A stretch of DNA of 64,000 bases, taken from positions 9,461,578 to 9,525,577 of the forward strand of contig NC_091014.1 of NCBI RefSeq assembly GCF_041296385.1, written 5' to 3'. Below are positions 48,129 through 63,100 of this stretch, piece by piece. The DNA comes from Aphelocoma coerulescens. Taxonomy: Eukaryota > Chordata > Aves > Passeriformes > Corvidae. Position numbers and translations under genes: made by a program. The number at the start of each line of letters is the position of its first letter. The first letter of the stretch is position 1. The notes beneath the pieces are model-generated. The model had not been told where the DNA came from. It ran no database searches and saw only the letters and a program-made list of their open reading frames with translations.

Positions 48129-51100
48129 GTAAGAAAATGTAGAAGAAAAATAATCAGATTCTGTCACATTCTCTTTTCACAAGAAAAAAGTCACACGTAG
48201 TGATTCTTGTGTGATTTTATCACACTATTTAGGAACAAGAAAGCTGTTTTAACTAAAATTTCCCTCACTGTATGTAGCATGCTATCTGGCAATAATATGG
48301 GGGCATTGCCATCTGGGTAGGCTTCATTGTATAGATGGGGAAATGCTACAAGGTAGAGTCACAAAGAATTTAGCTAAATATCCGATATAAATTCCACAAG
48401 CAAAGGATGCAATGGTGACCAGAAGATGTTGAATTCTCAGCATTCACGTACTTTTAGAAAAGTATTACTCCCTTAAACCATTAGGGAAGGTTATGAACTC
48501 AGATCTCATGAATTTCAGCTCGATTTTTTCAGTTTTCAGCCAGTGATTTTTTCATTCATAGCCCCAGAAGGGTAAATAAAAGTCACGAAAAATGTGATCA
48601 AGTTTACAAAGGGAAGTTTAGTTCCTCTCATGCCTTTAAGCACACATATAAACAGACATACACGAGTCATAGTTGATGTTTTTTTTCCATAGAGTAAAAA
48701 TAAGGTAGTAATGATTATATTTCCATTTTAAATAAGGACTCACTAACCCTACAGGACAGAAGAAGAGTCACTGTCATTATCCAGTGTGTCTTTCCTTTCA
48801 GTATTCTGTAACCGTTCCTGCTGCTCTGATTTTTCTTTCTTTAAAATTTCAAAGCCTTTCAAAAATAATCTCTAAGCTCATTCTTTCTTTTTGCTCCATT
48901 TATTTGCCCTGTTGCCAACATCATTCTATTAATTAACCTTTACCAACCTTTTATAGATCTCTTTTCTAAACTTAAACACCAAATAAGAGAACTGTTCATG
49001 GAACATTTAAGGGAGAATTGACTGAAACAAAAGCTTGACATTGTTTTCAGTAATGAATTTTACACTGGAGTATTCAACTGAACTTGAGGAGATTTAAAGC
49101 ACATTCGAAGTTGTGTTAGACAGAGTGAAATGGTTTGCTTTAGCAGCTGTTGTTTACTCCTGAAGCTATTGTAAAAGTCTAGGATCTCATCAGTTTGGGG
49201 GTTTTCTCCCATCGTTTTCTTGATTCTTTTTTTTTCCTTCTGATAAATGAGGCTTTTATAAATTAACTCAGCTGGTGCACATTTGACCCCAATTTTTGAA
49301 TGTGTTCCCTGGGTCAAGTACTTTTGTGTGTGAGAATAGAGTCATTCTTCCCACCCTGAGGCAACCAGAATACTCATGGATTTAACTTACCATCAACACA
49401 TTTTTAACCATAAATAATTTTCTACATGTTTAATCTAGGCAAAGAAATCTCATGCTAAAAACAATTACAGGCAATTACACTTTATTTTTTAGCCTTTGCT
49501 TACCCACATTAAACTATACTACTGAATAATAAATTACAAATTAAAATCTGTAGAATATCTAGCATGTAGGTGTTTCAACATATTTAACTGAAAAGTTATT
49601 TTATTCTGAAAAATCCAATGAATTTTATCCCCTGACCTTTAGGTAAATTTAAGAATGATATTCTTATATCTATACATCTCTGTCTTCCCCACTTTGTCTT
49701 ATCAGTTCCTTCCATGGCTGGGAGTTTTGCTTCCTCAACCTAAGTGCCAACATATGGTTGCATTCTGTAACATGAACTCATGGCTAAATCTATGAACTCC
49801 GTTCCTTAGTCTCCACCTTTGGGACATCAGTAGGTGGTAATCTTAGCAACCTGGATGTGATATCACCATTGTGGCATTTTCATTGACACAGCTCTGCTAT
49901 AGAGACCCCTTTGCCCCCCAAGTATAATTCCTGAAAAATTAGCCTCTCATTACAAAACATTAAATCTCTTGTCACTCAATCCTGCAGGTTGATGGAAGCA
50001 TTGGATATGCTCTGGGGGTAAAAAGCTCCCCTAAGAATTCAACTTGGCACTTCCCTTCTTGGTGATACAGACTCTGGATGGGTGGTCCCTCTAGATCTCC
50101 TTTCAATAACCAGTTCACAGGTAGACAGCAGCTATAGAAAGGATTAGAAAGCTTGAATTAAACAACTCCCAAATTTTTTGAGATTTGAAGTGTCAACTCT
50201 TATGCATTGTTAGGTTGGCAAGGTGAAAGGATTGCATTTGATAAGAGAGTAGTTCTTTATTTATTATTTTTAAATATCTAAGGAAAGCTTCTCTCCTGGG
50301 TGGTTTGCCTTTTCCTAACTTAAATTCCTAGTCAATGTTTGAGTTGCCCCTTCTATCCTTCTTGTGGTGATTTAGGTTTGGTGAAATCTAAACAATGTGT
50401 TTCATATTTCTTATATGCCAAGAGGGACTTTCAGGGCAAGGCTGAAAGAAAGCAGTGCTTTTGGTTAACATCTCCCATGAAGGCAATATATCTAGAATAA
50501 TTGTCCTGGGAAAAGCAAGCCAAAGAAATTTGCTCAGCTGTAGACTGACTGAAGAGCTCAACAATGTGATAAATGGTTTACCTTATCTGAGTACTGAATA
50601 ATGTCAACCTGTATATAGCAGCTTTGATAGGCATGCAAATTGTTATCACATTTAGGTAAAGAAGAAAGTTCTTCTAGGAATGTAAATGTTGAAAATGTTC
50701 CCTCTCCCTACAAAGCACTAGGGCTTAGGGTTGAATATGAAGAAACAATCATGTTATAAATTCCTTCTGGAATTAAAAATTTATAAAAGAATTTTTAAAA
50801 CTTCAATAAATATTTTTGTCTATGTTTTAAAACAATAAACATTCAAATAGTAATAAGACAATTAGCACAGAAATTATCAGAGAGAGATGAGACAACACAT
50901 ACAATGCTTTGTTCATGGTATCATCAGGAGACGGTAATTTAGGACAGCAGTTTAGATGTTGCTCCAGGATTTTTCAGAAAACCTAGTCAATGTCATTGTT
51001 ATTTCATAATTTGAAATAAACCACAAATTTTGAAAGCAAATAAATGACTTACTTTTGCATTTGAATGGAAAACTATAATGACAGATTAACAAATCTGCCC

Positions 51101-54100
51101 TACGGTTTTGAAATCTGTTTTTACAGACATATTTTATTTAAACTGTGTTTAAAGTCTGCAATAAATGACCACAGAAGCTGAAGAGAAGTAAGAAACCCAG
51201 TTTAAGTCAAGTAATCAGAGGATCCAATAGCTAAATGACCATGTCATGGCCAGATTGACTTTGACTATAGCCTGAGTATTTAAATGCATAATTTATAAGC
51301 ATTAATAAAGGAGATATTTATTAACCTTAAAGGACAAAAAATGACCTGATGAGCTACATTAAGTTTTTTAATGCTGATTTCTGAAGTGGAAGTGCACTCT
51401 TTATCTTCTCCTGATATGCAGTTTAAATTAGAAGGTCACACAGGCCACAGTAAAAAAACAAACAAAAACCCCCAAACATATATACCTCTGTATTTCTGGG
51501 TTCTGTTGCCTGTTGGCCACCCCAGTTTAAAAGAGTGTTTGGAAGAGATTCATTCCCTGGAGGTATCATAATCATTTTTCAAGCACAACCGCTGTTCTCT
51601 CTGGAGGCTCTTTGATTCACTTCCAGCCTATCAGCTGCAGATGTAAGGTACCTTTTCAAAGCATGTAGCAGTGAAATTCTTCTCCTGGCTTTTCACCTAC
51701 TAATTGCAAGCAGGGAGATAGTTCTCCTTTTTCAAACAAAGCCACAATTTTTAAATCTTCCCTCAGTATAACTATGGCTGTAGAGCCATATATGGCATAA
51801 ATTTTGATCGTGATAATGTGACACTTTCATCTTGGCTTGAAATAGCATCGGTCTGCTGCAACATCTTTGAAATCTTGATTGATAAAGGATTTAGACCTGG
51901 TTTTAATTACCATCTTATCTACTTGGCAAAGGTTAATATTTTGCATAGGGAAAAAGATCAGGCTATAATTCCTGGATTTAAAGAAAGAACTCCAGAATTT
52001 TGGTTAACTATGCCTTCCAATGATAGAGAAAACTTAAATTTTTGAAATAAATTAATTTACTATTTGCTTGAGAAATATGGAAGCTTTTTTTCATGGCTTC
52101 TTCAGTTTATAAACAGAGCTTATTAGTGCTATGCAAATAGGAACAAAAATAATTCCACAATAAACACAAGAATTTTTCTGTTTCAAATGTGTTTCAAATT
52201 CATTAATGACCTAAATTCATGGTCCTAAAGTTAAGGGAATTACACTTGTCCTCATTTGGCCATATTTTTCTGATAATCCTAACTTGATCAGTCCCAAGCA
52301 TACAGAAAATCAAAGAAAGTTGTAAACTCTCTTTTGTTTCTTCAACTCCTGCCACTTATAGGAAACAGACAATTAAATCTTACTGTGTCATATTAATCTG
52401 GTCATGTCCTAGAATATAGCACCACAAGATAAATTTCTTTTTATTTTAGATTTCAACATGCCTTGAGTATTAGGGTTTGGGAGTTTATTTTAGTATGATT
52501 ATATTTTGCCAGATGGATCTATATCAAATACTTATATATGGCCTGGATGGGTATTGCATGGCATTAGTATTTTAAAGAAATAATAAGCTATAAGCAGGAA
52601 ACTATAGGTTTCTAACTAACAGAAATGGAGTTTTCATAGAGTTGCAAAGCCACAAGCTGGGTTAATTTTGCTGTACAAAGATTTTTTTTAAGTTTATAAA
52701 AATCATGTGCTGTGCTTTTAAAATGTTTCTTGAATTCTTATGGCTAAGAGTGACTGATGTTGAATTCATAAGTTTCTGTTGTGGTTTTTTTTGTTTTGTT
52801 TATTTTAATCTATATCTCTCAATACTCAAAATCATCATCTAGACAATATGTTTCTCATAATCCCTTTTCCTAATCTTCAAAAGGAAGCAAATGGGAGCTA
52901 AATGGAAGTACAAGCTACTATCATCATCCTAGCCTCAGCAGAGAGCAAGGAACAATTTGACATAAAAACTGAGGTATCTTTTATTCTGTAAAGAGGACTG
53001 GTCCTCATTTGAAAAGATTTCTAAGAGTTTGGTGTGATCAAATTGGAATCATCATGAAATTACTTGTATATAAAAAAAAAAAATTACTACAATGTGGAGT
53101 CAGTGGAAGTTCTACTTCTTACACAATTTAGTGTGTAATATGTCTTTACTCTAAACCTTCAAACTGACTTGCACAAGGGAGTGATATCACTCGGAGACTA
53201 TGGACTATTTTTAGATGATTACAGTAGGAATGTTTCTGATCTATTTGTTAAAGAGCTGTGCATGTACTAGGGTTAGTTTATTCTAAACATGGAAAAAGCG
53301 CTTTAATTGAGCAAATATCAAAGTTTTTCAGATGCTTTTTTGACTCTTCAGAACACACAAAACAGGCTTATACTCTCTGGAAGTTATCCAGTCTTTGTGG
53401 TGTGAAACACTGGGTTGATGAAGTCTTTGGTTTCCAGATTTAGCTTACTTCCTTTTTTTGTGTGTCTGAGACTTCTAGATGGGCAAACTCATAAATCAGT
53501 GTTTTCAATTCTTTAGCTTTTGATTTTCATTAATCCATCTTATGTGATATTGTATAGAACATACGCATAAAGTAATTTTTTGTTTTATTTAAAATATGGT
53601 ATGTGCTTTATGTGTTTTCACAGAAGATGTTCCTGGCTGGCTGACAGTTTATTTGAACTGTTTTAACTACTGTCTTAATAAACAGTGCTACTTGCAGATC
53701 AGGGCAATATGCTTTGCATTTTCATTCCCTGTTTTTGTATTATTCGGACATGTAATGAAAACAGTATATGGGGCTGGATTTTAAGCATTTATTTTTAACT
53801 ACTGTTTATGGATCCAAATTCATTCCTTGTGTAAGATGTGCCTAGAAAGGCAATGAATATGGATGAGATTGACCCATGTTCCTATACTTTCACATAATTT
53901 CTGCAAAAGACAGTTGTCTATGCTGGTGTCTGTGGGAGAACTGTATCATATGCTAACTTTGAAAGAGGATTAAAGAGATGATATAATAGTTTTTCTAACT
54001 CTAGTTCAGTGATACTTTATGATGTGATTATGAAGTGAGCTGCCAAAAGATAAATTAAAAAAAAGATGAGTTTTAAAGGAATAGCACTTGCTCATATACT

Positions 54101-57100
54101 TTTTTCAAAGAATAAAGAAAAATAAATCACATCACTTCATGCATACCCATCAATTCAAGATAACACAACAAGCTTCTCTTAAACTCTGAAGGAGTTTTTA
54201 GATTCTATTGTCCATATTTGTGCTGGATGTGTTCTTTGCTTAAACTTATATTTTTCCAAATACTAGGGCAAGGAAAGCCTCTCTCACATATTTGTGGTTC
54301 ACTGCATCTAAAGAGTTTTCTATCCATGACCTATTAGATAATGTTTTTTTTTTTATCCATAGAATGTGGTTATAAATGATTAAAGTCTGGGAAACAGGGG
54401 CCTAATTAGAACAAAACCCAAACACAGGTAAAAAAGGAGCACAGTTTGATTGGTGTTCTTTTACTGTATTTTTTTACTTTTGAAGATTCTCCTCCATACT
54501 CCCTCTTAAATGTTGAATCATTTTCCATGAAGCATCTTTCATTAGTCCAGGTTCCTCTAAGGTTAGCTGCTGCCATTCTAAATGTATGCTGCTAATGCAA
54601 AGAAAAATGACCATTCCAATTGTGTGGTCTTCTTCAATCTCTGCGGTGAGGCCAATAAACCTGAAATAAGCATTTGCAAAAATGTGCTGCAAAACACTCC
54701 CCAAAGCCACTGGTGCCAGCTAAAAAGACATTTTTTAGTCTCACAGATAAAGAAAAGCACTTAAGGAATGAAAGGTTTAGTTTGATGGTTTTGTGCTAAC
54801 TAAAGCTTGGCTCTAATGGTGAATATTTTAACATTGGCCTGAGCAATAGAAAGACATTTGATACTTAACCTTCCATAATAGAGCTATTTCAGAGATGGAG
54901 ATATTTTTTTTTATTGCACAATATGAAAATCATATGGAAATAGCTCTGCAGGAGAATAATAATAAACAAAACGTCCACATGCCATCAATAATTCTTTAAT
55001 AATTCAATATTGTGGAAGTAGAGCCACTCCACAATGATCATAGGCTTGCAAAACTCCTAAAAAGTAATCTTTAGTTCTAATATAAGTCGGCTTGTGTGAT
55101 GATGTCGTTCAATGTGGTCTAATTACAGCTAAAATAAACAAACTGATGGTTAATCCGCACAAAATGTCCAACAGTTTATAGGCTTTGGCTTCAATTTTGC
55201 ATTCTGAAAGAGCAGAAGCTTTCAACAAAGTCCAATGCTGCTGCAGTTGCCCAAAATTTTCTTCTACCCCTGTGTATATACAGTGACCTACTCTCTGCAG
55301 TAAAACAGCTTCTGCTGGCGGAGCCCATGTTTGGAGGATGTTCTGCCTTTTATGGGCACAAGCAAAAATTTTTATGTGGCTTGTGAGGACAAAGCAGAGT
55401 AGAGAGCTCCTGCATTGTATTTTTTTTCTCTCTGGTTTTCCTGGGTTGACAAAGCAACACTTCATTGAAGTTGTTAAGGTAATGTCAATAGACAACAGGC
55501 ATAGTACTATTATACAGGTGAAATGTTCCTTAACCACATCCAGAGATAAGTAAGTGTTCACAAGAGGAAAGATGCATTTGAAATACTTTTTATGACTTTT
55601 TTAGTTTATGTTTTTGTGGGGGTTTTTTTGTTTGTTTGTTTTGAATTTTTGGTGTGTTTTTATATCATTATCATTATTCTAACAGGTCCTTCTGGTCAGA
55701 CATACAGTGGAAAAATGGCAGAAGACATAAAATTAACCTTTTGAATGCCATATCTCATCACTGTATTTCATTAGATTCTAGATTCTAGTGTGCAGTGGTT
55801 TATATTGCTTAAAATTAATAGAATTTAATGTTAAAAGGAGTGTACTTTTACTCAATAACCTACACTGAAAACACAAATAAAGATTTACATCTGAAGATTT
55901 GCCATCCCCTTGTATTTTTGATTACCTCAATCACTAGTAGCTTACTTTCATTAATAGAAAGTATTTGAGAAAACCAAGCAGTAATAACTAACAAATGTAT
56001 ATTTCTTTTCATTCCTACTTACAAAGTAGTTAGAATTCATTCAAGCCATCTATAGTTACAGGGATAATATGTAAGATTATCCATCCTGTAACTACGTTGG
56101 CACAAAAGAATATGTTCAGAATATAATGAGCTTAATAATTTTGATGATAAGCAGCTGGTGATTTTTGTCACCAATACCAGAAGAAGTTTCAGATGGAAAA
56201 CAAATGGGAAAAGAAGGAAAAACTAAAATAGAAAATGAAGATGAAGATTTGAATTAATTTTTTATGTGTGACCGTTCTTTGTATCACATCTTTTAAGTGG
56301 TTTATACCCTGAGTGTTGAGAAAGAAGCACAATTATCTCATTCTTTGACCTCTTAAAATAATTTGTAGTTATCACTGAGGTCTATTCTTATTATAGCATC
56401 AATGAGGACAAGTTTATAAGAAAAAAGAGTTTTCTTGTACCATTTTCATAATTTTTCATCCTTTCCCACCATAATATGATTTTCATATTTTTGGAACTTG
56501 GGTTAAGATTAATGACTTATCATCTGAAAAACCTGAAGAAGACTTAGTCACTGTGACCACTACTTGCAAAAGAAATTATAAATAAGAAAACAAACAAGAA
56601 AGATCAGAAAAAGGTAAAAAAAGCAAGCAAATGAATAAAACCCCTCCTCACCAAAACAAAGGAGAGAAGACCATCTTATTTCCCAAATAATAACACAAAT
56701 GGTTATCAGGTGTTTGTAGAAGATACTGTTATGTAAAAAGAGGTTATGAAAACATTAGTCCCCCTAAAACCGTAGAAATTTCTTATATAATTGAAATATT
56801 TTTAATTATTAAGATTGATAGGGGTAAAATATATGAAAAATGATGCAAATTGCAATCTGTGTAAGGGAGCAGACTGGAACAGTTGAAACAGAATAATCGT
56901 GCTGCTTTAAAAAAGTGATGTTGCAAACGTCAAAAAGGTAATAAAAATAAAACAAGATGGAATGATGGGAATTTAGGATGCATATATTTATACAAGAACT
57001 GGCCACTGAAAGTTTATTTTATGATGAATGACAGATTACTTGAAAAAAAAAGTAATGGAATAGCAAAAATTTCTGATTTTAATGCAGTGGGGTTTTGTCT

Positions 57101-60100
57101 TTTAATACTAATTTAAAGAAATTATTTAGAATGAGAAAAAGTCCCCTCAGGAACTGCATATAAGCTGAAGCTGCTTAGCAAACCTACAGATCAGTTCCTG
57201 AGTAGGGAAATAAGTCACAATCCTGTAATTATACATGAACACACCCATTTTTTACTTGTGGTGGGAGTCCTAACTTATTTTAGCAATTTAAAATTTATAT
57301 TCTGATAACACCTTGGGAACCTTTTATGATCAGCAATAGAGCCAAAACCAAAAGTACCTTAATCCTCACTCTGTTTCTCATTAGTGATCATTATTTACTC
57401 TGACTGTGGTTTACAGCAGAGAGGAGCTGAGATAGTGTACCATTAAGGAAAATAATTAACATTTGCTTTTCTAGCTTGTCATGAATATGTCTTTTGAATA
57501 TATGAAGAGATTCTTTCCGCCACATGTAACCTCTTCATCTTTTCATGGCCTCTCTACAGCTCTGAACAGAAACCAGTACGTTGTTGATTTAGAGAGTGTG
57601 AGGGGGAGACGAAAAAAGAGCTACTGTAAATATAACTCAAAAAATCATGACAAACTGGGAAGTTTAGTGATTCTGTGGTTTCAGTAAACAATGTTCTGTC
57701 TGGCAAAAGGCTTTGTCAGAAGAAAGCTGTTGCCACGTATCTTGTGGTAATGCCTTTCACTCAATATCGGGATTTTTGTTTGTTTGTTGGGGTATTTTGG
57801 GGGTGATTTGGTGTTGAAATCAGTTTGTTTGGGGTTTTTTTTTCCCCAAAGATTATTTGAATTATGTTCATAGGCTGTCCAGCCTAAAGGCAGATGTCAC
57901 TCTAGTGGAAAACAAAGCTGGCCCAGACAACGGGAACACTCTTCCTGAATCAAATGTGGGCTTCAACAGCAGATTAGCTAAATTCTCACAGAGTTCATGA
58001 AAATTTGTGAACGGACATTGATTAATCAGCTCAAAGCACTGGTTTAAGGGTATGCTAGCCACAGCAGGGATACTACCTTTACTCCTTGCAAATCTACCTT
58101 TAACTGTTAACAAAACTGAATTTATTGGAGCTAAGGAAGTTCCCACCTCCACATCACACTGACCAGCGTGATGTTTGTTCCTAGTCACTTCCCAGAGAAA
58201 TAAAAGCACTTCTACATGCTGGTGATCATCATCCCTAGGTCAGTAATTCATATTTTTAAGAATTATAACAGCAGATGATGAAGTTCTGTGGATCTAAATC
58301 CTGTTTTCTGATGCTGTTATTTTCTGATTTAATATTTTAATGAAAATTTATATTGATGATTAACATAAAATGCTTACAGTAGATTATCTTCCACAGTACC
58401 ATAAATTTTGTATTCATTCTACAAAATAATTTTTTAATTTATACGAAATATGAAAATACTATATACTTTATAAAAAATAAATTTCACCCAATTAATTGAA
58501 TAGGATTATTCAGCTAAGGAAATGGGATTAATTGTATTGATTGATTTGAATTATTTATATAAAATAAAACTTGCAAGACTGGAACAATATCCAAATCCTA
58601 AAAATTGTCAGACATAGCTGCTCTGGATGCTGTTTTTTGCTCCCATGAATGGGTGGAGGCAGTTGAATTTATACCAGGGTGTCAGCACGATGGTGACTGA
58701 TCCAGTGCACAGCCATCTCTACAAAAGAATCCAATGAAACCCTTCCTTGATCTAGCTCATAATTAGAAGCATGGACTCCTTCACACTGCAGACATTAGGA
58801 AGGATAATTAAATAGTATTTTTTTCCTACTGTCATTCCTCCTACAGAAACAAAATGTAACCTTAAGGTTCAGATGCCACCGTGTCTCTTTCCTCATTATT
58901 GCAAATGAGTGTAGGCACAAAGCTGATAATTTTACTAACACATGTACTTGCATGCCTTACCCTATTGGTTTCATGACTCTGTGTACAGGAGGGAACATGC
59001 ATGATCAAAGCAAGGGATTGGTAACTTGCTCTGAGTTATTTATGTTCTTTGAAACAAGTCACTGTACTTTGAACAGATTTTTGTGGAAACAAGAAAATCC
59101 TTTTTTAAAAGTGCATAGTAGAAGGTGGAAAGAGGAGTTATCTTTCTCAATTTACCATTAAAATAATTTTAATCTCCATAAAACCAAGAAAGATAAGACA
59201 GTTAAGCTTTGGATGTTGATGACTGGAACAGAAAATTTCAGCTAAATTCAAGTTATTGATCCCAAACTTTGAGACTAAATCTACCTACAGATAACAGTTT
59301 AAAGGAATCCAACTTCTCTAAGTTTCAGGTGTCTGTAATATTTTAAGAAACCTAGAGTGCATGGTGATGCAGTGTAACCACATATTAGCCCATCATGCCT
59401 TAGGGTCAAAACATTTATTATACATTTTTATTGACCTGAACCTGGAAGAGACCACACTTGCCACAAATTTTGAACTATTAACAGTGATTGTAACCTAGAA
59501 CAAATCGTATTCCCTACGTATTTTTAGGGTGTTTTTTTCCCTAATTAAAAGTGCATGCTTGAATAACCTAAATTAACATACTGACATTTTATAAATACAG
59601 GCTGGTGTAATTTCATCCCTGGAAGGTGAACTAGGATAAGTCTGTTAAGTAATACATGTAGGTGCAGATGAAACATGTACCAAACAAACCCCTGCGTGCC
59701 CCTTGGTATCTATCCAGGTCCTAAGGAATAAAGGTTGTAACTTCAAGTCTTTCACAGTTTCTAACTGGTCTAACTGGAACAGGTTCAGCCTAGAGCAGCA
59801 TCTGATTTTTGTATTTTAAATCATTTGTTAATTTATTTCCACATGTTTCTTCAAAGCATCTGTAACTTTGAAGTATTTTTTTAATTGGTGACTTGACAAC
59901 AAATGCTATGAAAAGGCTTTGTTTGAAGAGCTCTTCTCTAAACTCATGTTTTAACACCTTACTTCATTTTACTGTGATGTACTTTCCTATCCATACTGAG
60001 AATTGTACAGGTGGAAGGAAAATTGAATTGCACATGTCATACTACATGAAGCTGTTCAATGGTATTGTAGAAAAATGCTACTTAAAAACCAAAAGTTCTC

Positions 60101-63100
60101 TACTTCGTGTGATAGCTAATAATTCATAAAAGAACTAATGATGTATTTACATATATGGAAATTGAAAAATCAAGTGTCTAAACTTGAAAAATGCATCCTA
60201 ACTTATGCCAGTTATATAACATCAGATAAAGCACGTATTCACCTTATCAGCAAAAGTGACTGGTATTGAAACCGCAAAGTTAGCTGACTAGGTTCAAACC
60301 GACACAAAAAGACAAGCAAAGCACCAAAAATCTACAAACAGGGTACCTTGATATCAGTATCAGAGTAAGTAGATAAATAATTTTTAAGAAAATATTCTTC
60401 TGAGTTTGGAGAAAATTAACTTGGAAAAAAAAGTATGCCATTCTGATTCACTGTGGCAGAAGGCAGAGAGTGCTGGAGAAGAGGACGAGGAAAGAGATTT
60501 TCTCTATTGCTTGTAATGGCCTTTAGAAATCTACTGGGAACAATTTTGTTTTTTTAAACTAACTGCTCTAAACTGCCTGACTGCAATCCTGACCTATCAT
60601 CATAGTAACAGATAATGTCATAACAGAGATCCATCACAATTTATTATCTAAATATATTACATATCTTTTACTCTTTTCTCTCAGTGCTCTCCAGCAGTCT
60701 GAAGCTGCTTTTGACGACAGTTCTGGAAAATGAAAAAGTCGTGGAATGTGTGGGAACCAAGAGCCTGGGACACTACTAAACTGTCATAACTTGAAAACTT
60801 TGTCATCCATGAAATAACACATGCCCCAGTTTATATTGCACTGTTTAGATTAGAACATAAACTGTAGCACATGGAAATTTCTTCCTATGCACTGTGTGCC
60901 AGTGCCTAGGATTAAAGCTGGAGGTTCAACTCTACAAGTTAGGGACTACAAACCTCAAAATCCCACTCAGACATCACTTATCTTTCCTCTACAATTTAAA
61001 GAACTGATTTTTTTTTACACTGAGGTTCTGCCATTGCTTTAAGTTTCTTCTCTGTGTAATTCAGAAACTGGATAGCCTACAGTGCTTACCTTTTGCTTTT
61101 ATTTTAATTATCCCTATTTTTTTGTTGTTGTTGTTTGTTTGTTTGTTTGTTTGAATAAATAAATTGCTAATTGAAGTCTGTGGAGTTCTGAATAGGAAAC
61201 CAGAATCTGTAAATACTGCAATGTGGATATAGTGAAGTAACTGGTCGTAACTATATATTATCAGAGAAGTCTCGTGATAACTTGAACAGGAGTTAGAAAC
61301 AGAAAAATCAGTTTTGTATGCTTATCACCAGCCACTACTTTGTGTCTCTGGATAAACTGCAGAGGCACAATTTTTCACAGGAGCCAAGATGTAAAACAGA
61401 GATTAGAGCACTGCTCCACTTTTGAGAAACTCTGTGAGGTCAAAACCAGAAAATTTGCAAGTAGTTTGGAAGGTGACACCTCAGGTCAGGATTGTGCATT
61501 GTGCATTCTTAGATGCTTAGAAGGCAGCCTGATTTTAACTACTTCTCATTGTCAGGCCTCAAGGTAAAGTTTTCAACAGATAATTATGGCAAAAATTGTC
61601 CAGCTCTTTCTCATTCTGAGACTGAGAATTAGAATCATGTGGAGACCAGAAGTTACCTTCAGGAAAGGATTTTGAGGCATTAAAATGTGTATCACTGGGA
61701 ATCAGAATTATCCCACAGAAATGCTGGTGTTGTTTGGGAAGAATAATAAGAAGGGATTATTGTCCTTATGTTTTCTGGTTGAGAAGATCTCTGTTATCAG
61801 ATTTCATCGGGAAAGTATGTTTAATCATTGATCATGTCACTTCTTAGCTTTCAACTTTGGAAATTAAACTAGTCTTCTGATTTATTTTTTTTTCCTTAGT
61901 AAGAGATGTTCTCCAGTCCTTTAATCATATTCCTGGACTTCTCTGAGCCATTTATAATTTTTCATCATCTTTCTTTAAACACATAATTAGACACAATAAT
62001 CTAGCACTTATGGCTCCATTGCCAGTACAGATGTAACATACTCTCTTCACTTATATTTGGCATTTTCTCTACTAAAACTTTCAAGGACTTTTGTATTCCA
62101 CAATGAAAACTCATGTTCGAGTAATTATCCATGCTGACCTCTAAGTCACTCAATATTTCTCTCATTCCTTAGAATTCCCAATCCTGAAGAATGACTTACA
62201 TTCCTTGTTCATAATTATGTTCTTTCCACTTGGTAATGTTGAAATACACATCATTTTCCCACAGTGTGTTTACCAAGAAACAGTTCATTCTGCATATGTG
62301 ACATAGTAATTTTGCTGCTACTGATTCTCTTGATCTTTGTGTCATTAGAAAAATTTAAAATAATATATTTACACTGTCTTTTCTCAAGTGATTAATTAAA
62401 AAGGCCAAATAGTATGTATTCAAGAATTAAAATATGCAGGCTGACATAAAAATTATTACTTTATGACAGTAATATTTAATTTTAAAAATACGTAGTTTGT
62501 GTTAACATTTTAAATGTGTAATACTGCCTATCAGTTATCAACATGTAGCTTCATACATGTTTCTTATTTTTTGCTATATATTTATCACTATCAGATCTTC
62601 CTTTTTTCTATCATAATTATTAGTTAATTAACTGATGCTCTCAGCTTCCTTCCACGTCTGTTGTAGCTAGCAGAGCTTTCTTCCGCAGCAGAAATTTTGA
62701 CATTTTTTGCACTTTAGGAATTCACAATTATCAGTCACATTTAATTACTTTCTCCCAATAGACTTTGCTCATAATTGTTATCATGTTCATGAAGCTAGCT
62801 TATGAAATTTAAATGAACTGTAAATATGGTGGCGGTTGGGATGCTTCAGATGCAATTGACTCCTCATATCTTGTACTCTACCAGTTGTTAATTTTTGCCC
62901 AGAGATTAATGTTTCTTTCTATGTGAAGACAATATATATTTGCTGTTACACTTTTTTCAGGTTAAATTTTACAATTTTATAAACTGCAAAAGTATTGAGG
63001 GGCTCCTTGCATTTGACTTCCAACATATGTCAGTAAGAGTTGAAATCCCTGACATTAATACATCTTCTTCAACTACACATGATATATTGGTCTTTAAGAA

